Of a stretch of 64,000 nucleotides of DNA, positions 22,730 through 35,058 are shown piece by piece (position 1 is the stretch's first letter; the number at the start of each line of letters is the position of its first letter). Source of the DNA: Sitta carolinensis (lineage: Eukaryota > Chordata > Aves > Passeriformes > Sittidae); contig CM063287.1 in the NCBI GenBank assembly GCA_032173965.1, positions 4,035,859-4,099,858 on the forward strand, given 5' to 3'. The notes below the pieces were generated by a model. That model was not told the DNA's origin, did no database searches, and was given only the letters and a program-made list of their open reading frames with translations. Position numbers and translations under genes: made by a program.

Positions 22730-23777
22730 CTGATGGGGAAAACGAAGCAAGCAGAGGCAAACAAGGTAAATATGCATGGATGCAATCATTAACCTTGTCC
22801 TTTAAATAAAGTTACATCTTGGCCCAGCAAATTTCTGCCACTCTGACATTTAAAATACTAGATCCCAGAGCACAGATACGGCTGCTACTTTAAATGCATC
22901 ATTTAACTTTGCTGCACTCAGTTTTGCTTTTCCAGCAATTTCTTCCTCCTCTGTTGGAATTAAACTGCTCCAGAAGGGAGGAAAAAAATTAAAAAGTAGA
23001 AAAATACAAGTTGACTTTCAAGTCTGCAACAATACCTAAGAACTGCTTAATTCTGAGAAACCTCCACTTCCAAATTCTCATTGAAAAGCAAATATCCAAG
23101 AAAAAAACCACCTCAGCAACACATTCACATACTTACACAAGAATGTCCTTCATCTTAGGGATATTTGATGGAGCACAGGTACTTTTGGTGCAATCAAATA
23201 ACATTTTATTAAAATGAGGAAGGACTGAGTGCAGTGAATTCTTGCAGTGGTGCACAGGGACCTGCTGGGCACCCCAGTTCGGGACACAGAGCTGCCCTGG
23301 CACCATTGCTGAACTGGACCAGGATGCAGAGCTGGCACCCACCAGGCAGCCCCAGGAATTGTTATCCCACCTTCCCTGCTCCTGAGAGCCCCATCCTGGC
23401 CTCTCCAGTCCCATTCTCTATGCTCCTGTTCAACCTGTATCCAGAGGAAGTGTTTGCAAGGACTGTGATGGAGTTTCCCTGTGCTCTTTCCAGGGATCAG
23501 CGAGGTGGGAGCTAATGGATTAATTAATGCCTGAACACCCATTAGTCTTGGGCATGGCCTCAGCAACTGGGACACTTCAGGAGGACACTTCAGGATCTAT
23601 CAGCAAGCTTTTATGGAAATACTGGCACTGCTCCTGAGGCCTGTCACTTAAGCTAATGCTGGAATAAAAACCAGTCTTAACTTGGAACAGGTGAATGTAA
23701 AATCCATGGAAAATCCATACTGTGCCATGACTTAAGAATATAGAACAATAAAGGTTTGCATCAGCATGAGGGGTTTG

Positions 23778-24020
23778 TAGAATCATGGAACGCCCAGAGC
23801 GAGAAGGGTTCCACAGGGATCACTGATCCAGCTCTTGCCCATACACACCTGAGCATCCCTGGAGCTCTGTCCAGAGGCTCCTGGAGCTCTGGCAGCCTCA
23901 GGGCTGTGCCCATTCCCTGGGCAGTGCCAGCACCCTCTGGGGGAAGAACCTTTCCCTGAGCTCCTGCCCTGGCCCAGCTCCAGCCCTTCCCTGGGGTCCT
24001 GCCCCTGCTCACAGAGTGCA
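23778..24020 (-). mobile_element. CR1-like fragment
   Basis: Starts TAGAATCATGGAACGCCCAG, then GGGCAGTGCCAGCACCCTCT and TGGGGGAAGAACCTTTCCCT. The layout is that of a reversed CR1 tail, but of a subfamily different from its neighbours. The plus-orientation piece at 44440-44602 may be related. Confidence 0.7.
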
Positions 24021-24856
24021 GAGCTGTTTATGAGACACCACAGCTGCTAAAAGAGAATTATCCGTGCAAGGTCATTAAGCCTTCAGTAGAGGGCCATTAA
24101 TCATCATTAATTGTTTCCTCACCAGCACTGAACAAGTTCTATATGGTAGAAATCACCCCATTTGTTTTGTTTTTATTATTTTTTTTTTAATTTTCAGATA
24201 TTTTTTCAGGAAATACCAGCACCAGATGAGCAATCCAGGTACTCAAAGCTGTGTATGCTCCATGCTACTCCAATTCAGCCCAGATTCCCAGACAGAACCA
24301 ACCAGCACTTAAAGAATAATATCCAGACTGGTTTATGCTTGAATGAACAAACAGGTTTCATTCAGAGCTGCCTAAAAGATGAGCTCCTGGAATGACACTG
24401 GCTGTCACTCATCACAGACACACAACTGGTTAAATTCCCCCCCTCTCTCAATATTTTGCTTTCTTCTAAATTCAGAAAGCTTCATCTGGCTTGACTACCA
24501 GAAGCATAAATATAAAATGTGTTAAGTTGTTTTTCTTCTCCATCCCTGTAGTTTTTTTTTAAGGCTTTTAACACAGAAATTGTTGCCTCCAGGGTGAGCT
24601 CAAACCCCTTTATTAGCGATTTTAGGAAAGATGGGAAGGTGAAAAAGCTTTCTGATATTTATTCTGTTCTGTCAGTCAAAAAACCAGAGATATCAGTGGG
24701 CTTTTCCAGAGCATTCCAGCTTTCCAACTGGCACAGGGAAATACAACCCCACAACATCCCAGAGCCAGCTTGACAGGTGGAGATTCAGGAAAATTGTTGA
24801 ATTTCCGCATTAAAAAAACTGATGAAGGAAGAAATTAATGTGAAAACATGCTATAA

Positions 24857-25083
24857 ACATAGAATCATGGAATTTTTAAGGTTGAAAAACACCTCCAAGA
24901 TCACCCAATCCAACCTTTGACTGTGACCTTGCCATTAAATCACATTGTGCAGTGCCACATCCGCTCATTCCTTGAACACTTCCAGGGCTGGTGGCTCCAC
25001 CATTCCCTGGGCAGTACCCCTTCCAATTTTCCACCACGCTCTGTCATGAAGAAACATTTCCTAAAATCCACCCTGAACTCCAG
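24857..25083 (-). mobile_element. CR1 LINE fragment
   Basis: Reverse CR1: ATAGAATCATGGAATTTTTA, CACCTCCAAGATCACCCAAT, CCATTCCCTGGGCAGTACCC, then GAAGAAACATTTCCTAAAAT. It is more diverged than the core copies, hence probably older. Confidence 0.85.
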
Positions 25084-25149
25084 GAAGTGGCTGGAGAGAA
25101 ACACCAGGTTGATGTTTGCATGGTGAGAATCAAAGACAAAAATTAAAGC

Positions 25150-25441
25150 AGCACCTCAGCTGTGTCTGGAGTGCCAGGATGAGGGGAATAGCTCCCACTG
25201 CCAGAGGGCAGGAAGAGATGGGATATTGGGCAGGAATTGTTCCCTGGCAGGGTGGGCAGCCCTGGCACAGGGTGCCCAGAGCAGCTGGGGCTGCCCCTGG
25301 ATCCCTGGCAGTGCCCAAGGCCAGGCTGGACTTTGGGGCTTGGAGCAGCCTGGCACAGTGGGAGGGGTCCCTGCCATGGCAGGGGTGGCACTGGATGGGC
25401 TTTAAGATCCCTCCCAACCCAAAGCACCCTGGGTTCCAGGG
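25150..25441 (+). mobile_element. CR1 LINE, 5'-truncated
   Basis: Forward CR1 with core CCCAGAGCAGCTGGGGCTGC and 3' end CCTCCCAACCCAAAGCACC. It lies 67 bp from a reversed CR1, so the two form a head-to-head pair. Confidence 0.92.
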
Positions 25442-26874
25442 TAAGCTCAGCTCACACGACACAGGATAAATAAAGCCTTGACCAATCCAGGAAAGTCCTG
25501 TCTGGCCAAACCCTCTGGTTTATCCACACTCAGCTTTGCACATGGGTAATGGAGCTGGAGGGGGAGGGGGGAAGAAAAACAGGATTCCTGTAACCCCATG
25601 TGGCTCATGAGGGACCCAGCAGCGGCCACAGGAGCAATGTCTGATCCAACTCCTTTGGGGTCATCCATGAGCAAGCCAAGTTTCCCACTGAGTGCCTAGT
25701 GAAGCCCAAAGGCTCCCTAGAGGTGCCCTGGAGAGGAGCATAACAGCCTTCCGACAAAAAGCCTATTTCTTTGTTAAGATTGATTTATGAGGTTGGTTTA
25801 GCTGGGTCAGAAGCCCATCATATTTTAATATTGGTAAATTCTCTCTCAATAAAAGCTAAGGCTTTTAATAGTTGCTGCTTTCAATGACACCAGAAATCAA
25901 TTTCACCTTCAGCATTTCACGCCCGGAGACGTGTGTGACTAAAAACAAACAAAATTTGGATCCAAATTAAGGTATTGATGCTGCAGGCACAGGCATTATG
26001 TGAAGTCAGGCCTTCTGCACAAAGCTCAGGGCGCTGGAGCTCAGCACTAATGAGATGTTTAAGTCTTGCTGCTGAGTTTAAGGCACTAAACTCCAGTGAA
26101 AGAGGCCTTTTGACATTTGAAGCTCGCAGCTTGTAAAGTCCTGTGGAGTTCAGGTGCCTCGAGCTGGTGGACAGGCTCTGAGTTAACTGTCACTAGTTCT
26201 GAGAGCTCAGTGCCACCCCAGAGCAATTGGCAGCCTCAGCATCATCACAGTTCAGGCTCTTTCCACATCCACCTAGAGATGAGCAAACAGGTGCCAAACA
26301 GCCTGCAAAAATGATCAGACTCAGCTTGAAATGTTTCAACTTTGTTGTTTGTGTTCCCCCTTTCTCTGCTCTTTGGATCAAACCTAAGGGCACTCGGCTT
26401 GGCAGGACCAGCAGGGAGAGCTTGTGAGCTGTTCCCAGGAAAGTCCCAAACTTCCCTAATACAAAGGAAGGATGTTTGCTATTCCTGTAATTTGTCCTGA
26501 AGGTAAATATTTTTGACACTTCATTAGGAAGAGATCTATGACATCTCAGGAATTGCATTATGACTGTCAAAGAAGAGAAAGAGCTGCACTTAATCTTAAT
26601 ATTCCAGCAGCATATCTGCCTTTTGTTCTGCACAAGAAATACAGATGTCTCCTAAATCCTGCTGTGATTGAGGGCTGATAAATATGGATGATCTCGGGAA
26701 TTACCAGGCCGAATTCCAGCCTCCTGTGATTGAGTGTAAGTGTGCCCACACAAAGGGAGCTGGGTCAGCATCCTTGCTGCTGCCTCCAGCCCTTTCCTAT
26801 CCCCTCCCATGGAGGAGGATGAGGCTCAAATCCTGGGGTGCTCTCAAATCCCAGCACGGAGGATATTCTTACTC

Positions 26875-27053
26875 AGAGGGTGGGCAGCCCTGGCACAGGG
26901 TGCCCAGAGCAGCCGGAGTTGTCCCTGGATCCCTGGCAGTGCCCAAGGCCAGGTTGGATGGGGCTTGGAGCAGCCTGGGACAGTGGGAGGTATCCCTGCC
27001 CATGGCATTGGATGGGCTTTAAGGTCCCTTCCATCCAAAACTGTTCTGTTCTC
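26875..27053 (+). mobile_element. CR1 LINE, short 3' fragment
   Basis: Begins in the core at CAGAGGGTGGGCAGCCCTGG and ends GGTCCCTTCCATCCAAAACT. It is strongly 5'-truncated. Confidence 0.88.
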
Positions 27054-30000
27054 TCAGTGACAAACCCGTTCTTTTTCTCTCCTTTGTAAGAAGGCCCAAG
27101 AAATTATGCCTTTAAAACATAAATTAATGAACATCTGTCTCCATGTGACTGCACAAGCACAGCTAGGTGATAAGACACCCATGGAGGCTGGTAAACCCCA
27201 CCTCGTGTGACAGCAGCACTCTGACCCTGTCACCAAAAATCACCAGTGGCATGTTTGGAAGGAGTATAAAAGTCATCAGTGACTGTAACTCCTGAAGCTG
27301 TTGCATAATCAGTGATGATCCCAGTTTTTAGCATTATCAGCCTGAGCTAAATCCTGTTTTGCTGCTCAGAGTGAAGTGCAGTTGTTAATTTGAAATGCTT
27401 TTCACCTCCCTCACAGGGGTCACCCTTAACCACGAGCCTGAGGCTGCTAATAGGGCATGGAAAAGGGCGGGATTGGGATTGGGCTGCTGAGGGGTTCCTT
27501 CCCTCTTCCCAGCAGATGGCAGCTTCAATCTTCCCAACCAGTGGCTGGCACTTGAAACAGCTTTTGGAATCAGCCCGGTTTTGCTGGTAGAAATTTCCAT
27601 ATTGCTACAGATTCCCAGTTCTGGCAGCACAGCTGCCACCAGCCTGTTTTCAGGGAGTTTTCACTGGGTGTTCTATAGAAACCAAAGCCTGGAAATTTGG
27701 GGTAGCCATTGCAGTGTTCCTTGATTCCTGTATTTCTTCACTTCCATGCTCTTTTATACCCTCATCTGGCTCAAGCCCTTTGGAACTCCCACTCCTCACC
27801 TTTGTTTGCCACTGGCTGCCTCACAAATTTGTAGGCTTAATTTTTAAAACATTTGTATTCATATTCAATTTATAGCTAATACTTAACAAAAAATACACAC
27901 TATATCAATATATAACCATATATTAATAGTTATTTTCATATATTTATTCATATTATATTCATATTGCTTTGAATTTATACATCACTACATCACTGATAAT
28001 GATCGCTGCCCAGCCCACTCCCAGTACCCCCAGGGCCAAGAATTTTCTGGGAAACACAGGTAGGAGGAAATAAGGTGAATGGGAATTGCTCACTTTGTCT
28101 TCCAATGGAGGCCAAAACCTCCCAGGTGCCAAAGGAAACTGGGATTCCTTCTGACAGGCTGTCCAATGGGAAAAGGTGTTGAATAAGAGGGGTTCCCAAA
28201 GTCAGGTTTTGAAGAAAAGAATTGAAAAAATGGACTTTATTGTCATTTTTCTTTGGCCAATAGCAGTTAGTGCTTGGTAGAATAACTCTGTGTGTGTGAG
28301 AGGAAGTGAAGGCCACAGACATGGATTTCCTCCATGGGATGGGAATGATCCAGGCACACTCCTCATTCCCAGACCCTGGAGGAGCCTTTACTCAGGAAGG
28401 CACATGCAGGACCAACAGTCTTCAAAACACCCCCAAACAACAAAGAAATCAAAATAATCTTCAATTACACGGGAAAAAATCCCCAAGGGTTGGGAATCTC
28501 TGATTGCTGCCAGAGGACAATAGTAAGAAACTAAGAGATCTCAGAGTAAAAAGCTCAGGAAGCCAACATCAAAAGCAGGAATATGATTTTTGAAGGAAAA
28601 ATGCCTGGCATTCCTGCAATATTTGTCTTAGCAGGACACAGAGCTTTTTTGGGATGTTCCAGCAGCTGGAGGCTGCACTGTTGGCACTGCAATGAGCTTT
28701 CAGAGGAGATTTTTACTCCTACCAAGCATCTCTTCTCCCTATGCTGGGGTCCATAAATCACATTTTAAGGAACAAAAGGTTGTGACTGGCAAAGCAGTTC
28801 AGTTTTCTGCATGAGTCGTGCAGCAGCCAAAGGAGGGATGAGCCAAATGAAGCCCTGAAAGTTGTCCTGGGTGCCCAAGGTGGAATCTCTGCAATTCCAG
28901 AACTTGCCACTCTAAAGATTCCCTTGTCATCCCAAGGAAAAGGAATTATCAACAGAAATCTATGGGTTATAGGCATAGATAGGGGAAAAAATGGAGTTTT
29001 ACATGGAGAAAAAACAATTCTGGTTTTTCTCTCCCTATCCATAATTGGGAATTTTAACTGTTTCTTTTATCCATTGTTTTAGCTCATTATGGGTTCTCTA
29101 GGCTGCTTTTGAGGAAAAAAAAAAAAAAAAGAGGAATTCCTGCTCCCCTGTGTGTCCTCCCTTTGTGCACCTAAAATGGCTTTGGTTTGTTTTGCTCTCC
29201 TCTGTTGAGATAGTCCAAGGATATTCAATATTCAATAAGGGATATTCAAAGGGAATAAAGGATAAAGTTCCATTAAAAAGCTGATCAGAAAGAGGCAAAG
29301 AGGACAGGAACTGGATGGAATGAAAATATTGTAAGAATCAAAGCATTTCCATCAAATACAGCCAGTTCCAGAGCCTTGGATTCACTGGCATTATTTAGGC
29401 AAGATTCCTTCCCTGCAAACATTTTCAGGACAAAAATACCTCTATAAAACGAGCAGGAATTCACACAATTCTCTTTCTTCACTAGCATTAGGACCTCTGA
29501 TATTTCCTCATTTAAATCTGTAATAATTCAATAATTCAATAAATAAGGAAGAAAAGCAGAGGTTAATACTGTTAATATTTAAAAAGCAAAGGCTAATAAC
29601 ATCCCATTACAGGGAAAAGCCAATTCCTGCTGGTAATTTCCCTAAAGAGTCTGTTGTCTGTGGTTTTGTTTCCTGGAGCAGATTGAAAATATTGTGTTTA
29701 GGGCTCAAGGAAGCCTGGTTGGAATTCTGAGGGGCAGCAACAGGAGTTCCATGAAAACACCAGTGAAAAGCAAAATAATTCGAACACAAGGAAACACAAA
29801 GCTCAAGGCACAGAATTCATAAATTAGAGACTATGCATGTTACATCTGGTTTTAATTAACATATTCCTAATGAAAAGCACAAAAAGGTCTTTAATTAAGG
29901 AAATGGGCCCTCAAATACATTGGAAATTTGGGGGAAAAAAAAGGGGAATTGCAGAGAAGGGGACTTCAAGCAGCAAGGAGCAAATCCTTGGTTAAAAATT

Positions 30001-30787
30001 GCCATTTTATTCAAATATATCCTTTTTTTTATTATTTTTTATTTTATTTTATTTTTATTTTCTTGGTCATCAGTACCTCCCAGCTTTCAGAAGCCACTGC
30101 TCTTAATCCAATCAGATCTACAGAGAATAATTCATGTGGTTTATCACTCCCCAAATTAACTCTGATTAAAAATGACTTTGGAGAATGATTTGTGGAATTC
30201 TGCTTCCTCTGCTCAGAGGAATCTTACCAGGAATCTATGAATCTAGAGCAAGGCAGTTCATTATCCTCCTCTAAAAGGCTTTTATACTCAAATTAATGTA
30301 TTGAAGAGGATGCTGCTGGCAGCAAATCAAATGACCTTGGAGAGTTGGGAGAAACTCCATAAGATCAGCCTTGGTACGTATCAACTCTTTGGATGATGAG
30401 AGAAAGCTTTATCCAACATTTCATTGGTCTGTTTGTTCCTAAATTCAATTTGCGTGGAAGATTACGGACTCCGGATTAGTTTGTTCTCAAGCTTTTTAAA
30501 AAAAAAAAATATTTCTTTTTGGCCTTTGATTAGTTTTATTATTTGTGACATTTTGCTCAAGGCAGAGTAGAGCATGACTGAAGCAACTGAAGGCAAGCAT
30601 CCTAATGTTCAGTGGCGTATTTGTGATCAGTTGATCCCAAACCAATTTACACCAGCTGCTCTATTAATAACTAAAGACTACACTCCTTAATTATCCCCAT
30701 GAGTTACTATGTCCTGCTAAAGAAGAACTAATTGGGGGATTTTTGGGTTGTTTTTAAAAGTCGTAGTTTTGCATCGGATCTTTTGAA

Positions 30788-31185
30788 ATGCTGGGAGAGT
30801 TGGGATTGGCCAGCCTGGACAAGAGAAGCCCTGGGAAGGCTTTGGAGCCCCTGCCAGGGCCTGAAGGGGCTCCAGGAGAGCTGGAGAGGGACTGGGGACA
30901 GGGATGGAGGGACAGCACCCAGGGAATGGCTTCAGACTGCCAGAGGGCAGGGCTGGCTGGGATATTGGGCAGGAATTGTTCCCTGGCAGGGTGGGCAGCC
31001 CTGGCACAGGGTGCCCAGAGCAGCTGGGGCTGCCCCTGGATCCCTGGCAGTGCCCAAGGCCAGGCTGGACTTTGGGGCTTGGAGCAGCCTGGCACAGTGG
31101 GAGGGGTCCCTGCCCAGGGCAGGGGTGGCACTGGGTGAGTTTTAATGTCCCTTCCTACCCAAAGCATCCTGGAATTCTCTGGTTC
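30788..31185 (+). mobile_element. CR1 LINE, 5'-truncated
   Basis: About 400 bp: GCTGGGAGAGTTGGGATTGG, CTCCAGGAGAGCTGGAGAGG, the shared core, and a 3' end CCCTTCCTACCCAAAGCATC. It is almost parallel to the copy at 61270-61689. Confidence 0.92.
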
Positions 31186-32239
31186 CATTATCCCACCTTT
31201 GAGGCTCACCAAGGCTGTTGTTAGTGCCAGCAAGAATGAGAAGATACTGAGAAAATCACTTTCTTCTCAGAATCACTCAGATCATGTGAAAGAAAGTGAG
31301 CAACTGTTAATGAATGCAGAAGATGAAAGCAAATGCATTAAAAACTCCTCCTAAGAACCTCAATTTCCCCTGGAATCCAAACCTGAATAATTTCTACAGT
31401 GTAAGCTCTGCGTGAACTTTATTAATGTTCTCCTAAATTTCAACTTGGAAAGCTGCTCATTTCATTCTACTCCTCAAGAACAGACATTCATTCAATTAAT
31501 TATTCTTAAACCAGGCTGGAATGGGAATTGTGTTTAACTAACAGAGCAATTACTTTTGCTTTCTAAAGGTCAGGAAAAAAGGTAACGAGCACTGACTGCT
31601 GCAAATGCTCGCTGCTACAACAATAAATTCCAGCCTGATCCTCTGCAACAAGAGCATTTCTTAATTATTTCTAATTTTACTTTCACTAAACACACAATTA
31701 TGTTTAATTCCATCCACTAATACCAATGCCTGATTTAGGCCTTGTTCCATTTTGTGCCAGCAAAACCAGAGAGGATTGGAACAGAAAAAGTCTTACGACA
31801 TAAAATTAACATGTCTTTTAGTCCTCCTTTGTGGACTGATCACCTGTTTTGGGTAAAAAGAAGATTCCCCTCATCACCCCCAAATTTCCCTTAGCTTTTT
31901 TTCCACCCATTTCTTATCTCCCTGAGTGACACACAAATACTCATGCCTAAGAAATCCCCTTGGAAAACCAGGAAGGCTAGGAAGGATTTCACAGCCTGTT
32001 TGTTTTTCATGGGATGACTCCAAATGTGATTTGACACTTGAGCCTCGCGTTTCATTTGCTTTCAGATGGAACAAAAGTTCCTTTCCCTAAATTACTTTGC
32101 CTTCCAGAATTTTTTAACTACCCCAGTGCCTTTGTCCTGTTATCTGCTCTCTACAATTCTCTGGAAGGAGGATGGAGCCAGGTGGGGGGCAGCCAAGGGA
32201 CAGGAGGAGAGGAAATGGCCTCGAGTTGTTCCAGAGGAG

Positions 32240-32440
32240 GTTTGGATTGAATAGTTGGAAGAACTTCTTCATAGGAAGGGTGGTTAAGCATTGACCAAGC
32301 CAGTGGTCAGTCACCATCCCTGGAAGTGTCCCAAAATGGGTGGAAGTGGTGCTTGGAGACATCACTGGTGGTGACCACAGTGGGAATTGATGGTCTTAAA
32401 AGTCTTTTTCAACCTTAACGATTCTGCGATTCTTCAGCAG
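32240..32440 (+). mobile_element. CR1 LINE 3' end, diverged
   Basis: GAACTTCTTCATAGGAAGGG, TCACCATCCCTGGAAGTGTC and TTTTTCAACCTTAACGATTC mark the last 200 bp of a forward CR1. Confidence 0.85.
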
Positions 32441-33172
32441 TCCTAAGGGTCATGGATTTAATACAATTCTTGGATTCACCACCATTTTTGGATTCCTAAT
32501 TGTGATGAAGTAGAAGCTTCCCAATTCCCTACTTCTCTGCCATTTCTGGGCTTATTTTGGGAAGGATTCTCATAAAACCACCACCACCAAAAAAAAAAAA
32601 AAAAACCAGCTAGGGATGACTTTACTAAGCTCAGACTGTTTTATTATTCCTGGTGCTCTAAACACATCATTTGTTTGTGAGCACAAAAAAAAAAGAGCTT
32701 TTAATCTTGGTTATTAATATCTAATGCTAATTGTAGTCTGTATATTATATTTCCATTAATTTTCTTTCAAAAAAAAACCAAAACAAAACAACCCCAAAAC
32801 CCTATGGATGGTTAATTTTATGCCCACTTCCCTCCCAGTGCAGACCTGAAACTGCTGGATTTACCTTTAAAACCTCAACAAGGTGCCACCAAAATAAAGA
32901 AAACTTCAGCTGAAAACTGACACTGAACAAAAACTAAATGTTTAAATATTAACAGATCTAAAATGAGAGCTACAAACTGGGATGAGACACAAGCACCTAA
33001 AATTGAGTATAAACAAAGCCTAGGTTTTAACTCAAAATCATCCTCGTGTCAACATCAACCAACAAGCAGCATTAAAAGATGCAGATTTCAAAATGTCCTG
33101 TGAAAAAACCCAAGCCAGTGAGTGCAAATTTTCCCTCTGTAAATGAGGTTATTACAAAAACTTCAGCCTTAC

Positions 33173-33300
33173 CTTCACTTTAAGCACAGAAGAAAACATT
33201 CTGGCATCTTCAGACACCCCTCCAATGTACATTTTTTTGGTAAACACAGGTGCATGGTCATTTTCATCCTTCACCTCAATAAAGACCTTGGCTGTATTAC
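33173..33300 (-). CDS. PCDH15: Protocadherin-15(-like) exon, EC10-EC11 linker and start of EC11
   Basis: 128 bp: two bases then 42 codons, ending in phase 0. The acceptor is CTTTTAG and the donor GTAAGG. The translation is NTAKVFIEV, then [10 protein letters not shown], then [15 protein letters not shown] and [14 protein letters not shown] is a canonical DxNDxxP calcium-linker motif, so the EC10-EC11 junction should bind Ca2+, unlike EC9-EC10. YIGGVSEDA provides the E residue of the EC11 N-terminal XEX-like site. The frame runs straight into the next exon (VK then ANDKDTG). Confidence 0.93.
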
Positions 33301-33437
33301 CTAAAAGAGGGAAGGAAAAGGGAAAATAGAATATTTCATAATAATTTGTAACATCTCCTGGTATTCATGCATTTACAGTTCAGGGAGATCATGTAAAATG
33401 ACTGTAGGGATAATAAACTAAAAATATATCCCTTACA

Positions 33438-33843
33438 CATCATAGAATGTTAAGATTGGATAATCCCAGGATCCCTGAGGCTGGAAAAGCCCTGCCAGCC
33501 CCGGGGCCCACCCTGTGCCCAGCCCAGAGCACTGAGTGCCACCTCCAGCCCTTCCCTGCACACCTCCAGCCATGGGCACTGCAACCCTCCCTGGGCAGCC
33601 CCTGCCCAGGCCTGAGCACCCTTTCCAGGCACAAATTCCTCCTGCTGGCCAAGCTAGCCTGCCCTGGCACAGCTTGAGGCCGTTTGCCCTTGTGCTGTCC
33701 CTGTGCCCTGGCAGCACAGCCCGACCCCCCCGGCTGTGCCCTCCTCTCAGGAGTTGTGCAGAGCCAGCAGGGCCCCCCTGAGCCTCCTCTGCTCCAGCCT
33801 GAGCCCCTGCCCAGCTCCCTCAGCCCCTGCTGGGGCTCCAGCT
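33438..33843 (-). mobile_element. CR1 LINE, 5'-truncated
   Basis: Reverse CR1 starting CATCATAGAATGTTAAGATT, then CTGGGCAGCCCCTGCCCAGG and CAGGAGTTGTGCAGAGCCAG. Same subfamily as 39236, 46150 and 58300. Its 3' tip is about 140 bp from the EC11 exon acceptor. Confidence 0.92.
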
Positions 33844-34176
33844 CTATTCCCTTCCCTTGATGAATAACAGGGATCCATATCCCACCATAGTTCCACAGGG
33901 TTTGGTCCCATTAAATACCCACAGGTGTCACAAAGAGCTCATTAACAGCAGCTCTGCACCTTGCTTTATCTATTTTAATTATTCCTACTGCAATGCAAAT
34001 TCTTAACGGCTGATTCAGTCCTGGTGTCTGTAAACTCATAAATGGTCACACAGAGTCCTGGCTCAGCAGCCTCAACACTTACTTAATTTCCTGTGTTAAT
34101 TGAAAGCAACCCTAAGCCTGTCCTCTTCCCAAACCTGGCCTGGCCCAGGGGAACTCCACCAGTGCTGCCTCACCTG

Positions 34177-34281
34177 AGAGGTTCAACACAAGACACCAGA
34201 GGTTCAGCACAAAACACCAGAGGTTCAATACAAAACACCAGAGGTTCAATACAAAACACCAGAGGTTCAATACAAAACTCC
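34177..34281. repeat. Minisatellite, 21-bp unit, 5 copies
   Basis: Five head-to-tail copies of AGAGGTTCAATACAAAACAC plus C. The first two carry a few substitutions and the last three are nearly identical. The 21-bp period keeps one frame open, which explains the repetitive open frame here. Confidence 0.95.
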
Positions 34282-34828
34282 ACTGTTAATCAGGTTTTAT
34301 TAAAGAATTTCTGCTCCAGCCCATTGAGCAACAAACATCTCCATCCTTCTGCAAGGGGAAAAACATCCAGCAAAAACCATGGAGCTGCTGCCATGATTTC
34401 CACTGTGCAGTAATTTCCACCAACATCTGCTTCCTTCTTTCGGAATCGTATCATCCAGAAAGATTGCTGGAAATGATGATATCCAGTTCATTAAAAGCAA
34501 ATTTGCAAGTGATAAATTGCCTCCTTGCTGAGCTGATCTTCCTGCTCCTTTCAGTGCCACGATAATCTCAGTGTTGCACAGGTGCCACTGATCTGAGTTA
34601 CTTGTACTATGCAGGCTCTTTAGAAAAGGATTAGGAGCTGTATGTTTAGGGGAGGAAAACATTAAACCACAGACTATTTCTGACATGAACAATGTCATAT
34701 TCTGCCTATCTGATGGTCCAGCTAATGGGAAACAAATGATAAATGGAACTTCATAAATGGAACTGAAATCTGAAAAAACCCCAAATAGTTAAAATATTGT
34801 CCCTGAGCCCCCAGAGTGTCCTGGGGGT

Positions 34829-35058
34829 GCTGAGCCCAGCAATGGCCCCTGCACAGCAGGCACAGCTTCTGCCCTGGGCAGGGCCCAGCCCTGCACACAT
34901 TGTGCACACAGGCTGGGGGCTCTCCTGCCTGGGGCTGGGGCACAGCTGGGTGCACACAGGGCTGTGCCCTGGGCTCTGGGATGGCCCTGCTGGGACACGC
35001 AGGGGGCACCAGGGGCACACCGGCAGCCTCCAGCCTCTGCCACACCGGGACTCTCTTT
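34829..35058. repeat. Unclassified GC-rich dispersed repeat, copy 2
   Basis: Near-identical partner of 14383-14613. It is followed by a purine-rich GAAAG stretch to about 35115. Being the same length and orientation with sharp ends suggests a discrete mobile unit. Confidence 0.75.

Larger units (their letters stand above)
22730..33172 (-). other. Intron within EC11
   Basis: 10.4 kb. CR1 pieces are at 23778-24020, 24857-25083, 25150-25441, 26875-27053, 30788-31185 and 32240-32440. AT-rich sequence lies around 27840-27980, with A/T runs near 29117, 30025-30060 and 32585. No gene or element is recognised in 22735-23775, 24025-24850, 25445-26870, 27060-30785, 31190-32235 or 32445-33170. Confidence 0.6.
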
